Below, piece after piece: positions 51,838 through 60,067 of a stretch of DNA of 64,000 nt (positions are counted from its first letter, which is position 1; every line of letters begins with the position of its first letter). Where the stretch lies: NCBI GenBank assembly GCA_934541115.1, contig CAKTDF010000011.1:1-64000 (forward strand). The letters run 5' to 3'. The position numbers and the translations under genes were made by a program. The notes beneath the pieces were generated by a model that was not told the DNA's origin, searched no databases, and saw only the letters and a list, made by a program, of their open reading frames with translations. The stretch comes from an uncultured Eubacteriales bacterium (lineage in GTDB: Bacteria; Bacillota; Clostridia; Oscillospirales; Acutalibacteraceae).

Positions 51838-53277
51838 GTGACGACTGACATCATACCTGAGCCGCAAAGCCTGAAAATAAAAGGCGACGCTGTTGCTTTC
51901 TCCTTGACGCGCCTTGCGGAGATTTTCGGCGATGAAAAGAGCAAAAATGTAATAAGCTATTTCAGAGATTTTTGCAGCAGTCATTTTGAAATTGAATTTG
52001 TCGGCACAGGAAAGGAGCAGATTTCCTTTTCTGTTTGTGCAAATCTGCCGGACGAGGGGTACCGTTTGGCGGTCAGCGAAAACAGTGTGAAAATTGAGGG
52101 CGGTTCGGAAAAGGGCGTTTTTTGGGGTGTTCAGTCGCTTCTTTGGCTTTTGATTCAAAACGACCGCTCAATTTGTGCGCTTGAGATTGAAGACTTTCCT
52201 CAAACCGAAAACAGAGGGGTTATGCTTGACTGTGCAAGCTGGTTCTTCACTCCCGAGGCAATCAAGCTGGTTCTTGATTCAATGGCTTTTCACAAGCTCG
52301 ACGTTTTTCATTGGAAACTTTCCGGGGACATGGGGTGGAGGATAGAGCTTTTTGATAATTTTTTGCTTTCACAAATCGGTAGTGAGCGTGCTTTTACCGG
52401 ACTCGGAAAAGAACCGCACGGCGGCTACTACTCCCAGACCGATGTAAAAGACATTCTCAAGTATGCGCAGGAGCGGTATATAACGGTTATTCCGGAGCTT
52501 GATTTTCCCGACCATACGGCTGCCGCTGTCTGTGCGTATCCGTCGCTTTCATGCCGTGGAACCGAAATTTCGGTGCCGACGCGCTTTGGAGACACTTCTG
52601 CATGCCTTTGCCTCGGCAAAGATGAAACGTTTGACTTTGTTTTCTCTGTTCTTGATGAAACTATTGAGCTTTTTGGCTGCAAATACGTTCACATAGGCGG
52701 AGAGAAAAGCCAAAAATCACCAAGAAGCAGTTGTCCGCACTGCCTCAAAAAAATGGCTGAGCTCAAAACCGATGAAAGAGGACTCACAAGAGACTTTTTT
52801 GAGCGTACCGCAGCTTATCTTGAAAAAAAGGAAGTTAAAGCGATTATCCGGAGTGATGAAAAGGATTTGCCTTTGCAGAACGCGGTTTTAGATGTCCGAA
52901 CAGAGAGTGAAAACCCAGACATTCAGAAACTCGATTCATTTTTTTTGCTGTCGCTGCCGTATGGTGAGCTTGGTGTGCAGGAATGCTATGAGCACGAACC
53001 GTTTTCGGCGCAAATAATGAGCGAGGCGGTCTTGAATACCGAACATGCTTCCTCAATGAAAAAGGTTGGAGAACTGCTTTTTCCGCGCCTTGGCGCGTTC
53101 TGTGAGAATGCGTGGACAAAAAAAGAGAATCGCAGCTTTGAGCGATTCCTTGAAAAAACAGATTCATATTATGCTTTTCTTAATTTGCTCGGGCTTTTTG
53201 CGTCAAAAAGAAAGGACGCTTTTCCCGGCAGACTGAAAAGCACCTTTGAAAAACTGAAAATGAAATTCGGAAGATAA
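51838..53277 (+). CDS. GH20-like protein lacking the catalytic Asp-Glu pair
   Basis: 479 residues. GTG 51838 follows aaaggaga; the frame extends upstream only into the promoter. The N-terminal GH20b-like domain leads into a (beta/alpha)8 barrel: MLDCASWFFTPEAIKLVLDS, KLDVFHWKLSGDMGW, ELDFPDHTAAAVCAYPSLSC. At the active site the usual HIGGDE reads HIGGEK (H285-K290), so the substrate-polarising Asp and the acid Glu are replaced by Glu and Lys. The sugar-binding Arg of 'D..R.F' is Ser134-Trp135. There is no signal peptide. I infer a pseudo-enzyme or one with changed chemistry. A sequencing error would not explain several changes. Confidence 0.8.
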   Translation: MTTDIIPEPQSLKIKGDAVAFSLTRLAEIFGDEKSKNVISYFRDFCSSHFEIEFVGTGKEQISFSVCANLPDEGYRLAVSENSVKIEGGSEKGVFWGVQSLLWLLIQNDRSICALEIEDFPQTENRGVMLDCASWFFTPEAIKLVLDSMAFHKLDVFHWKLSGDMGWRIELFDNFLLSQIGSERAFTGLGKEPHGGYYSQTDVKDILKYAQERYITVIPELDFPDHTAAAVCAYPSLSCRGTEISVPTRFGDTSACLCLGKDETFDFVFSVLDETIELFGCKYVHIGGEKSQKSPRSSCPHCLKKMAELKTDERGLTRDFFERTAAYLEKKEVKAIIRSDEKDLPLQNAVLDVRTESENPDIQKLDSFFLLSLPYGELGVQECYEHEPFSAQIMSEAVLNTEHASSMKKVGELLFPRLGAFCENAWTKKENRSFERFLEKTDSYYAFLNLLGLFASKRKDAFPGRLKSTFEKLKMKFGR

Positions 53278-53351
53278 AAATAGGCAAAACCGCCGCACTA
53301 AAATTCAAAACACCTTTTTATCCGCGGTTATTGGAAAATATCAGAAAACAA

Positions 53352-53389
53352 AAAGAGCAAAACGACCGTTGCAGGTAGTTTTGCTCTTT
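53352..53389. terminator. Bidirectional terminator
   Basis: A 12-bp perfect stem aaagagcaaaac/gttttgctcttt with a 14-nt loop lies between the GH20-like gene and the converging peptide-binding fusion gene, with A-rich and T-rich flanks on either side. Confidence 0.85.
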
Positions 53390-53424
53390 GTTTTGTGTTG
53401 GGTATGTAAGCTGAACTTAGTTGT

Positions 53425-55686
53425 TTAGCTTGCTATATAAGCGTACTGGAGATACCAATAGCCTTCGGCACTATGCCACGTGCCTTTGAGATTAGATTTC
53501 TGGAGCCAATAATCGCAATAGTATGCAACAGGGATTACAGCGTAGTCATTCATCAGAATTTTTTCTGCATTGTGGAGAGCGGTCGATTGCGCAGAAGCGG
53601 TTGTGGCACTTGCCGCCTTATTCATTGCGGCGTCAAATTTTTTGCTGTTATACCCAGAGTCATTGTTCCAGCTGAATGAACAGAAGCTTGTGAGCATATT
53701 TGACGCGTTGTTGTAATCCATGATCCAACCGTTGCGTGCCATTTCGTATTCACCTGCATGGCGCTGGGGTGTAAATAAGCTCCAGTCAACTTCTTCAATT
53801 TCCAAATGGACTCCGATTTTCAGGTAAGCGTCCTTGAGATATTCGGCAACAGCAATGTGGTATCCCGCGTCGTTGGTCGAATAAGTGATGGTCGGAAGTC
53901 CCTTTCCGTCCGGATAGCCGGCTTCTTTGAGTGCTTCTTTGGCTTTCTTGAGGTTTGCCGCGTAATCGGTACTGATATACGTCTTGCCATTGTTGAGCTT
54001 CTTTGAATTGCTGAGGAACAGACCGCTGCTGTCAATAACTCCGGAGCCGATGAGGTTATACGCCGGGGTGTACATTCCGTTCATAAGAACGTTTGCGATG
54101 TACTCGCGGTCGATTGCAAGGCTCAGTGCTTTTCTGACAAGCTTGTTATTGAAGGGAGCTTTGCTCAGGTTCATGTTGATATAATACGTTCCGAGAATGG
54201 AATCTTTTTTTAATTCCTTTGAACGCTGATATTTTTCAAGCTCATCAAACGGAAAGTCCTTTACAAGCTGTGCTCTTCCGTTTTTATAGTCTGAATAGCC
54301 GTCGTCAAAGATAAATCTGAGCTTTTCCGCAACAATTTTATCCTTGTCCCAACCGCCGCTGTAATACGGGTTCTTTTTGCAGACGATTGAAGAAGACGTC
54401 AGTTTTTCAACGGTGTACGGACCGTTGCTGACGAAGGTGCTTGCCTTTTGTGCCCAGCCGAATTGGTTCTTTTGAACGGTGGCTTTTTTCACCGGGCAGA
54501 GGGCGAACATTGCAACGATCCTGTCAAAATAAGCGCAGGGATATGCAAGCTTAATCGTGAGCGTTTTTCCGTCTTTTGAGGCTTTGACATTGAGCTTGTT
54601 TTTGTTGGGAGCTTTTGTTTGCCTACCGTTGTTGTCCGGTGCACCGATGGCATCATAGTAGCCGTCAATCATATTCAGCACGGTTTCCGCATACGGTGCT
54701 CCGAGCTCAACATCCGCAAGACGCTTGAGGGTGTATTCAAAATCCTTCGCGTTAAGGGTTGAGCCGTCAGACCATTTGAGCCCGCTGCGCATTGTGAACT
54801 TCCATGTAAGTCCGTCCTTGCTGACGGAATAGCTTTTTGCCTGACCGGGCTGGGTCTTGCCGTTTTTGTCAACTATGAGGAGCGGTTCAAAAAGAGTGAG
54901 GGCAACGTTTCCGCTGTCGACGGAGCTGCCGAAGTTCGGGTCGAGCGTGTCGAGAAGGGGGGATCCTATCTGAACTGAAACAGCCTTTGAATCGGTTTTT
55001 ACGTTGTATGTTGCCGAAAGGATGCTCTTTTTGCTTTTGTTGTCGGCTTTGATCACGAGCCTGTAGCTTTTGAGGCTAAGGAGCTTTGAAAAGCTTGCGC
55101 TTGCTTTAGTCGTATTGACGGTTTTGACAAGGGTTTTGCCGTTATAAAGGCTGACCTTATATTTCGCCGCGTTGGGAACCTTTGTCCAAGAAAGCGAAAG
55201 CGAGGAGGAAGTCTTTTTTACGGTGAGCTTTGGAATAATTGTGAACGAAAGCGTTTTTGCTCCGCTATAGTTGCCTTTGAATGTAACTGTTGCTGTCGCT
55301 TTGCCCACAGCTTTGTTGTTCTTGTAGGAAACTGTGTAGTCAGTGCCGGACTTGAGAGCCTTTCCCTTGCTGTTCTTGACGGTAACGGAGGGCTTTTGGG
55401 CTTTGCCGGTGTAAGTCAGCGTGGTTTTACTGAGCTTTACAGAGGTTATTTTTGAAATTGCGGTTTTGCTAAACGTCTTTTTGCAGGTTGAGCAGGTGAC
55501 GGTTTTTGTTCCGTCCTTTGAAAGCGTGGCTTTTTTTACAGAAGTAACCTTTTTGTGGGTGTGCGCAGCTGATGCAACGCTTCCAACGGTCAAGGCACCA
55601 AAGTCGGTTCCGGCAAGGGGAACACAGGCAAAAACCATGATAAACGTCAGAAACAGGGCAAGTGCACGTTTTGAAAAATTCTTCAT
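53425..55686 (-). CDS. Peptide-binding protein fused to adhesin-type N-terminal domains
   Basis: 753 residues; ATG 55686 after aaaaaggagc. It has a cleavable signal peptide (end near VASA-AHTH) with no lipobox. Residues about 42-75 contain a CSTCKKTF Cys pair. Next is a surface-protein domain with LTYTGKAQKPSVTVKNSKGK, then a fibronectin-III-like domain (SLSLSWTKVPNAAKYKVSLY). From about residue 225 to the end is a family-5 solute-binding domain closely similar to the lipoprotein at 30113 (both have NAKDFEYT, IVCKKNPYY and ALSLAIDREYI or close variants). No permease genes are adjacent. It may bind peptides at the cell surface or in the medium. Confidence 0.9.
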   Translation of the reverse strand: MKNFSKRALALFLTFIMVFACVPLAGTDFGALTVGSVASAAHTHKKVTSVKKATLSKDGTKTVTCSTCKKTFSKTAISKITSVKLSKTTLTYTGKAQKPSVTVKNSKGKALKSGTDYTVSYKNNKAVGKATATVTFKGNYSGAKTLSFTIIPKLTVKKTSSSLSLSWTKVPNAAKYKVSLYNGKTLVKTVNTTKASASFSKLLSLKSYRLVIKADNKSKKSILSATYNVKTDSKAVSVQIGSPLLDTLDPNFGSSVDSGNVALTLFEPLLIVDKNGKTQPGQAKSYSVSKDGLTWKFTMRSGLKWSDGSTLNAKDFEYTLKRLADVELGAPYAETVLNMIDGYYDAIGAPDNNGRQTKAPNKNKLNVKASKDGKTLTIKLAYPCAYFDRIVAMFALCPVKKATVQKNQFGWAQKASTFVSNGPYTVEKLTSSSIVCKKNPYYSGGWDKDKIVAEKLRFIFDDGYSDYKNGRAQLVKDFPFDELEKYQRSKELKKDSILGTYYINMNLSKAPFNNKLVRKALSLAIDREYIANVLMNGMYTPAYNLIGSGVIDSSGLFLSNSKKLNNGKTYISTDYAANLKKAKEALKEAGYPDGKGLPTITYSTNDAGYHIAVAEYLKDAYLKIGVHLEIEEVDWSLFTPQRHAGEYEMARNGWIMDYNNASNMLTSFCSFSWNNDSGYNSKKFDAAMNKAASATTASAQSTALHNAEKILMNDYAVIPVAYYCDYWLQKSNLKGTWHSAEGYWYLQYAYIAS

Positions 55687-55707
55687 ATTTTTGCTCCTTT
55701 TTCTTTT

Positions 55708-55736
55708 ATGATACCATACAAGAAGACAAATGTCAA
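55708..55736 (-). promoter_or_regulatory. Sigma-A promoter of the peptide-binding fusion gene
   Basis: Reading the minus strand, TTGACA (55736-55731), a 17-bp spacer and TATCAT (55713-55708). These are the same hexamers and spacing as at the giant protein promoter. The leader is only about 15 nt. Confidence 0.8.
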
Positions 55737-55773
55737 CGAAGGGAATTCAAAATCAAACCTTCTAAAAAGACAG

Positions 55774-55800
55774 CACCCCAAAGTGTTGAACTTTGGGGTG
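55774..55800 (-). terminator. Terminator of the hydrolase-murF-ddl operon
   Basis: On the minus strand, caccccaaagt pairs with actttggggtg over a 5-nt loop and is followed by CTGTCTTTTTA. Confidence 0.85.
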
Positions 55801-55825
55801 CATATGAAAATCATGCAAAAGCTAT

Positions 55826-57100
55826 TTACATTTTTGAACCCTTTGCGCCTTTTGCTCCGCCGCCGAGAGATACGCCCTCAAGAACGTTGGACTCAAACGC
55901 ATAGGTTATTCCCTCTTGCTCACGTTCACGCTTGAGGGCAAGGGAGATCATTTTGTCAAGCAGCTTTGAATAAGCGACTCCGACCGGCTCCCAGAGGTAG
56001 AAAGAAAGCGAACCGGGAATTGTATTTATTTCGTTGAGAAAAATTTCTCCGCTCTTGGTGTCCATCATAAAGTCGATTCTTGAAACGCCGCTGCAGCCGA
56101 GACATTTGAAAGCGTCAACAGCATATTTTTGAATGGTGGCTTTTTGTTCGTCTGTGATGTCTGCGGGAATTTTTCTTTTGAGCGACGCCATGCCGCTCTT
56201 GCTGCCGCCGCTTTTTGAGCCGCCAAGCTTTCCGCCGAATTTTCCGCCCATTTTTCCGCTGAGCTTTCCTCCTTTTGCACCGCCGGAAGAACCGTTTCCG
56301 AGATATTTATCGGCAAAGGAAAGAATTTCATCGCTGTTGACCGGTTCTTCGCATTCGGACGGCTCCGCGTACTCATAATCGCCGCAAACCGAGCAGTTGA
56401 TTTCCTTAAGATTTTGAACTGCTCGCTCAACAAGAACCTTATCGGCGTAGCAGAATGCCATGTCAAGCGATTCATAAAGTTTTTCGCGGCTGTCGGCTTT
56501 TGAAATTCCGATCGATGAGCCGAGGTTGACCGGTTTGACAATTACCGGAAAACCGATTCGTTTTTCAATTGCGTCAACCACTTCGTCATTGCCGCGGTCA
56601 TACTCTTTTGCGTTGAAGCAAAGGCAGTCAAGAACGGGAATATTGTTGTCTTTGAGCACGGTTTTCATGACATATTTATCCATGCCTACCGCAGAGGATA
56701 CAACATCGCAGCCGACATAAGGAATGTCAAGCATTGTGAGAAATCCCTGGAGTGTGCCGTCTTCAACATTCGTTCCGTGAACGATCGGGAATGCAACGTC
56801 GATGTAGTCAACATACGATGAGCCGAAGCGCTTTGCCGGGTAGCGGATAAGCTTGACAAGACCGCCGTCGTTGACAAGGATAACTCTGGTGCTGTCTTTC
56901 AGCAGCTGCGGAATGTTGCGATAGTTTTCAATTTCGCCGACAGAGGGACCGACATAAAACTCATTGTTCTTTGTTATATATATGGGTATAACATCATATT
57001 TTTCGGTATTCATTGAACCGATTGCCTGAATGGCGGAGATTATTGAAATTTCATGCTCAACGCTTTTTCCGCCGAACATGACGCCAACCTTGATTCTCAT
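55826..57100 (-). CDS. ddl: D-alanine--D-alanine ligase with Lys/Gly-rich insertion
   Basis: 424 residues; ATG 57100 after aggtgagata. It joins two D-Ala for peptidoglycan precursors with ATP. Motifs are FGGKSVEHEISIISAI, HGTNVEDGTLQGFLTMLDIP, PVIVKPVNLGSSIGISKA and FLNEINTIPGSLSFYLWEP (metal site and omega region). Residues about 265-304 contain a Gly/Lys/Ser-rich repeat (GGKLSGKMGGKFGGKLGG) inserted before MASLKRKIPADIT, and the C-terminus ends SLGGGAKGAKGSKM. The family is normally 340-370 residues, so these additions explain the length. It is the last gene of hydrolase-murF-ddl. Confidence 0.94.
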   Translation of the reverse strand: MRIKVGVMFGGKSVEHEISIISAIQAIGSMNTEKYDVIPIYITKNNEFYVGPSVGEIENYRNIPQLLKDSTRVILVNDGGLVKLIRYPAKRFGSSYVDYIDVAFPIVHGTNVEDGTLQGFLTMLDIPYVGCDVVSSAVGMDKYVMKTVLKDNNIPVLDCLCFNAKEYDRGNDEVVDAIEKRIGFPVIVKPVNLGSSIGISKADSREKLYESLDMAFCYADKVLVERAVQNLKEINCSVCGDYEYAEPSECEEPVNSDEILSFADKYLGNGSSGGAKGGKLSGKMGGKFGGKLGGSKSGGSKSGMASLKRKIPADITDEQKATIQKYAVDAFKCLGCSGVSRIDFMMDTKSGEIFLNEINTIPGSLSFYLWEPVGVAYSKLLDKMISLALKREREQEGITYAFESNVLEGVSLGGGAKGAKGSKM

Positions 57101-57127
57101 TTTATCTCACCTCATTACTGCCGTTTA

Positions 57128-58699
57128 TCAATAGTTATCGGGAAGATCGTTTTCAAGCAAAACAACCTTTTTTTGTCCGCCGCTTGAAAGCGCGTAAACG
57201 TGGGTGAGCGCTTCTTCAATTGTGTCGGCAACAAAAATCTTTTTCTCCGAATATCCGGCGTCAAGGAGACCTGCCTTGATAGGCACAGCCTGCTTTTTGC
57301 CGACGAGAACAACGTGGTCGCATTTTGAGGCGGCATTTTTTCCGAATTCGCGGTTGAGTTCGTCCTGCTTTTCGCCAAGCTCAACCATGCCGGGAGTGAC
57401 AAGAATCTTAAAGCCGTCAAAGAGCGAAAGAGCCTCGAGCGCCGCCTTTGTTCCGCTTGGATTGGAGTTGTATGCATCGTCTATAAGAGTCAGCCCGTTC
57501 TTCTTTTTCAGTTCAAGACGATGAGGTACACCCTCAAGTCTTCTGACCTGACCCTTGAGCTCCGTAAGGGGAATGCCGAACTTGTTGGCTGCGGCAATTG
57601 CACCGGTGATGTTGAGAACGTTGTGACGTCCGATCAGACGGGTTGAAAAGCTTTCGCTTTCGTTGTTCGGACCTGTTACCGTGAACGTCGTTCCGCGCTC
57701 TGAAACCGATATATCGGAGGCGGTGTAGTCGCTTTTGTTTTCAATTCCGTAGGATATGAACGGGCGCTTGCAGCCATGAGCGCGAATGTTTTCATCATCG
57801 TTGTTGAGAAAGAGCAAACCGCCGTCCGGAAGTGCGTCGGCAAGCTCAAACTTTGTCTTTTTAACTGCGTCAAGCGTTTTGAAAGATTCAAGGTGCTGAG
57901 GTCCTATTGAAGTGATAATGCCGTGCTGCGGGTGAACGATGTCGCAAAGCTCCTTGATATCGCCTACCCATTTTGCACCCATCTCACAGATAAAAATTTC
58001 ATGAGTAGCTCTCAGCGAAGAACGCACGGTTTTGACAACGCCCATTGGTGTGTTATAGCTTTCGGGAGTCATGAGTACGTTATATTTTGCTCTGAGAAGC
58101 GTGTTGAGGTAATACTTTACGCTCGTTTTGCCGTAACTGCCGGTGATGCCGATAATTTTAAGGTCGGGGCAGGCGGCGAGGATTCTTTTTGCGTCATGGG
58201 TGTAATGGAGATTTACGGCTTTTTCAATCGGTACATTGACAAGATTTGCAACGAGTACCCAAAACGGAGAAAGAACATAAAGGCAGACAACAATGAGTAC
58301 CGCAACGCTTTCGTGCTGCGATTTGAAAAGCGGAACGGACGAGCATATAATGACAGCGGCAAAAATGACCGCAATCGTTACGAACATACGCTTGACTCTT
58401 GGAGTATATACAAGCGGTTTTTTAGCCTTTTTCGGCTTTTCAACAAGTGCCGCAATGATGAACAGAACGGCGGTGAGTCCCATTTTTATATCAACCTTGT
58501 ATGAAAAAATGGTGACGATCAGCAGAATGACCGAAAAAAGATAATGGGAAAGATGTTTGTTAAAGTTTTCATTGATCCATTTTGAGTGGGTTGAAAAACG
58601 GTATGAGTTGAGCTGAAAAAAGTGCATTGAATCTATGAGCGCAAGTCCCGTCGGAATGAGAAAAGCTGCAACGCACGATAAAAATAAAACCAAGGTCAT
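57128..58699 (-). CDS. murF: Membrane-anchored MurF-type Mur ligase
   Basis: 523 residues; ATG 58699 lies 13 bp after the hydrolase gene. The N-terminal 165 residues have about four membrane segments, absent from ordinary MurF. From there it is a Mur ligase: P-loop GITGSYGKTSVKYYLNTLL, NTPMGVVKTVRSSL, EMGAKWVGDIKELCDIVHPQ, NNDDENIRAHG and the C-terminal DDAYNSNPSGTKAALEALSL, a MurF signature. It would add D-Ala-D-Ala to the UDP-MurNAc-tripeptide, consistent with ddl 27 bp downstream. The membrane domain may tether the enzyme near the cell-wall machinery. Confidence 0.9.
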   Translation of the reverse strand: MTLVLFLSCVAAFLIPTGLALIDSMHFFQLNSYRFSTHSKWINENFNKHLSHYLFSVILLIVTIFSYKVDIKMGLTAVLFIIAALVEKPKKAKKPLVYTPRVKRMFVTIAVIFAAVIICSSVPLFKSQHESVAVLIVVCLYVLSPFWVLVANLVNVPIEKAVNLHYTHDAKRILAACPDLKIIGITGSYGKTSVKYYLNTLLRAKYNVLMTPESYNTPMGVVKTVRSSLRATHEIFICEMGAKWVGDIKELCDIVHPQHGIITSIGPQHLESFKTLDAVKKTKFELADALPDGGLLFLNNDDENIRAHGCKRPFISYGIENKSDYTASDISVSERGTTFTVTGPNNESESFSTRLIGRHNVLNITGAIAAANKFGIPLTELKGQVRRLEGVPHRLELKKKNGLTLIDDAYNSNPSGTKAALEALSLFDGFKILVTPGMVELGEKQDELNREFGKNAASKCDHVVLVGKKQAVPIKAGLLDAGYSEKKIFVADTIEEALTHVYALSSGGQKKVVLLENDLPDNY

Positions 58700-58712
58700 T
58701 GTGATTATCCTT

Positions 58713-59477
58713 TCATATGTTCATGAATGAGGCAAGAATCCTCAAAAACTGCGCGCTCTGGTCAAGAAAAGAAAAGTGACCGGCGTTTTCAAGAATAACA
58801 AGCGCACTTTCCGGCATAAGCTTTTCCATTGTCTGACCGTCAGAGAGGGGAGTGGCAGTGTCAAGTCTGCCCCAAATGAGAAGTGTGGGACATTTGACCG
58901 ATGGCATAAGCTCCGTGAGGTCTTCATTAACAACGTTGACGAGCGTTTTTTTCATTGTATCGGACGCAGCGTTGTAATCGGCCGAACCGTTTTTCTTTCT
59001 CAAATCATCAAGCAGATTAGGGAAAAGCTTTTTGACAAGTCCGGTTGAAAAGACCCACTTTGTTTTTCTGTAAACAGCCTGTTTGAACTTTTGTTCGGGA
59101 GACGCCTCCGGTTTGACTCCTGCGGCGTCAACAAGAATGACTTTTTCAACCTCAAAAGGCAGGTCGCGGGCGCAAAGCTTGATGATGACTCTGCCGCCGA
59201 ATGAGTGACCGAGAAGAGTCAGCTTTGAAACACCGAAGTCTTTGAGAAACTCAAGGATAAAATCAACATAGTCGTCAACACTCCACGGTTCGTTCGGTTC
59301 TTCGCTTTCTCCAAAGCCCGGCATATCAGGAGCAATGACGCGGTATTTTTGAGAGAGCAGGTCGATCATTGCAGAGTGAACGCCGATATTTGAGCCCCAG
59401 CCGTGCAGAATGAGAACCGTGTCTCCCTCGCCTTTGCAAAGATAATTGATTTCAAGACCGCAAACGTTTTTTTTCAA
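58713..59477 (-). CDS. Alpha/beta hydrolase
   Basis: 254 residues; TTG 59477 (LKKNVCGLEINYLCKGEGDT) with aagggggc upstream; further upstream codons overlap that site. Visible are the oxyanion segment LHGWGSN, nucleophile elbow GHSFGG, acid in WGRLDTATPLSD and His in ENAGHFSFLDQ. It is cytoplasmic, with no signal peptide. The substrate is unknown, though the operon with murF and ddl suggests a cell-wall-related or housekeeping esterase. Related hydrolases next to Mur genes occur in other Clostridia. Confidence 0.9.
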   Translation of the reverse strand: MKKNVCGLEINYLCKGEGDTVLILHGWGSNIGVHSAMIDLLSQKYRVIAPDMPGFGESEEPNEPWSVDDYVDFILEFLKDFGVSKLTLLGHSFGGRVIIKLCARDLPFEVEKVILVDAAGVKPEASPEQKFKQAVYRKTKWVFSTGLVKKLFPNLLDDLRKKNGSADYNAASDTMKKTLVNVVNEDLTELMPSVKCPTLLIWGRLDTATPLSDGQTMEKLMPESALVILENAGHFSFLDQSAQFLRILASFMNI

Positions 59478-59537
59478 TGTATACAGCCCCCTTAATTTAT
59501 ATAACACTTTAATAGATAATTACGCATAACTCAAAGT

Positions 59538-59546
59538 ATTATAGCA
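59538..59546 (-). promoter_or_regulatory. Extended -10 promoter of the hydrolase-murF-ddl operon
   Basis: On the minus strand TGCTATAAT (TG, one base, perfect TATAAT). No consensus -35 at 17 bp, as is common for extended -10 promoters. The leader is about 54 nt. Confidence 0.6.
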
Positions 59547-59791
59547 CAATCAAAACGATATTTCCACAGAATGAGAGAGATTTTACAAAAATTATGTATT
59601 TATAATTTGTAAAACGCAATTAGATGAGGCTTGCCGAATGTAAACGTCGAGAATTTGTAATCGTAAATTCCGGTATATATTTTCACCCTCAAATAAGCGG
59701 TGCCCAAGGGAAAAACTAAGCGCTATAAAAATAAAAGGAGCAAAATCAAAAGCGCCACCAATATTCTAAAAACGAATATCGATGGACGGTT

Positions 59792-59909
59792 AAAAACGCC
59801 CGGGGAGAAGCCGGGCGCTTTTAAAAAGGAGAAAATACGAAGAAAACATTGATATAGAAGCTGTCAAATTAATCAGGCGGTTGGGTGAGCTCTCACTCGC
59901 CTCAACTGC
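59792..59909 (-). ncRNA. Candidate small RNA (about 118 nt)
   Basis: A consensus promoter (next entry) leads into 118 nt that end in a strong terminator: cgcccgg/ccgggcg with a loop of seven bases and TTTTTA. The 5' part can fold around ggcg...cgcc with the inner hairpin gtgagagctcac. A single-stranded segment follows with ttttctcctttttaaaa (59835-59823), complementary to Shine-Dalgarno sequences. No open frame with a ribosome site is present. The RNA class is not recognised. The rest of the 590-bp gap 59478-60067 shows nothing else. Confidence 0.45.
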
Positions 59910-59915
59910 AAGCAT

Positions 59916-59944
59916 ATAATACACCGCATTTCCACAAAAATCAA
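59916..59944 (-). promoter_or_regulatory. Sigma-A promoter of the candidate small RNA
   Basis: Reading the minus strand, TTGATT (59944-59939), a 17-bp spacer and TATTAT (59921-59916). No gene starts within 430 bp downstream, which is why I propose an RNA. Confidence 0.6.
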
Positions 59945-60067
59945 GGGGTTTTGACCAAAAAAAACGCGGTTTTGCACGTTTCTACTAATCGGTTAAAACT
60001 GATAAAAATTGCGAAACAATTTTGTATAATATGCACAAATGAATATGAACTCAATGTGAACAAAAAC

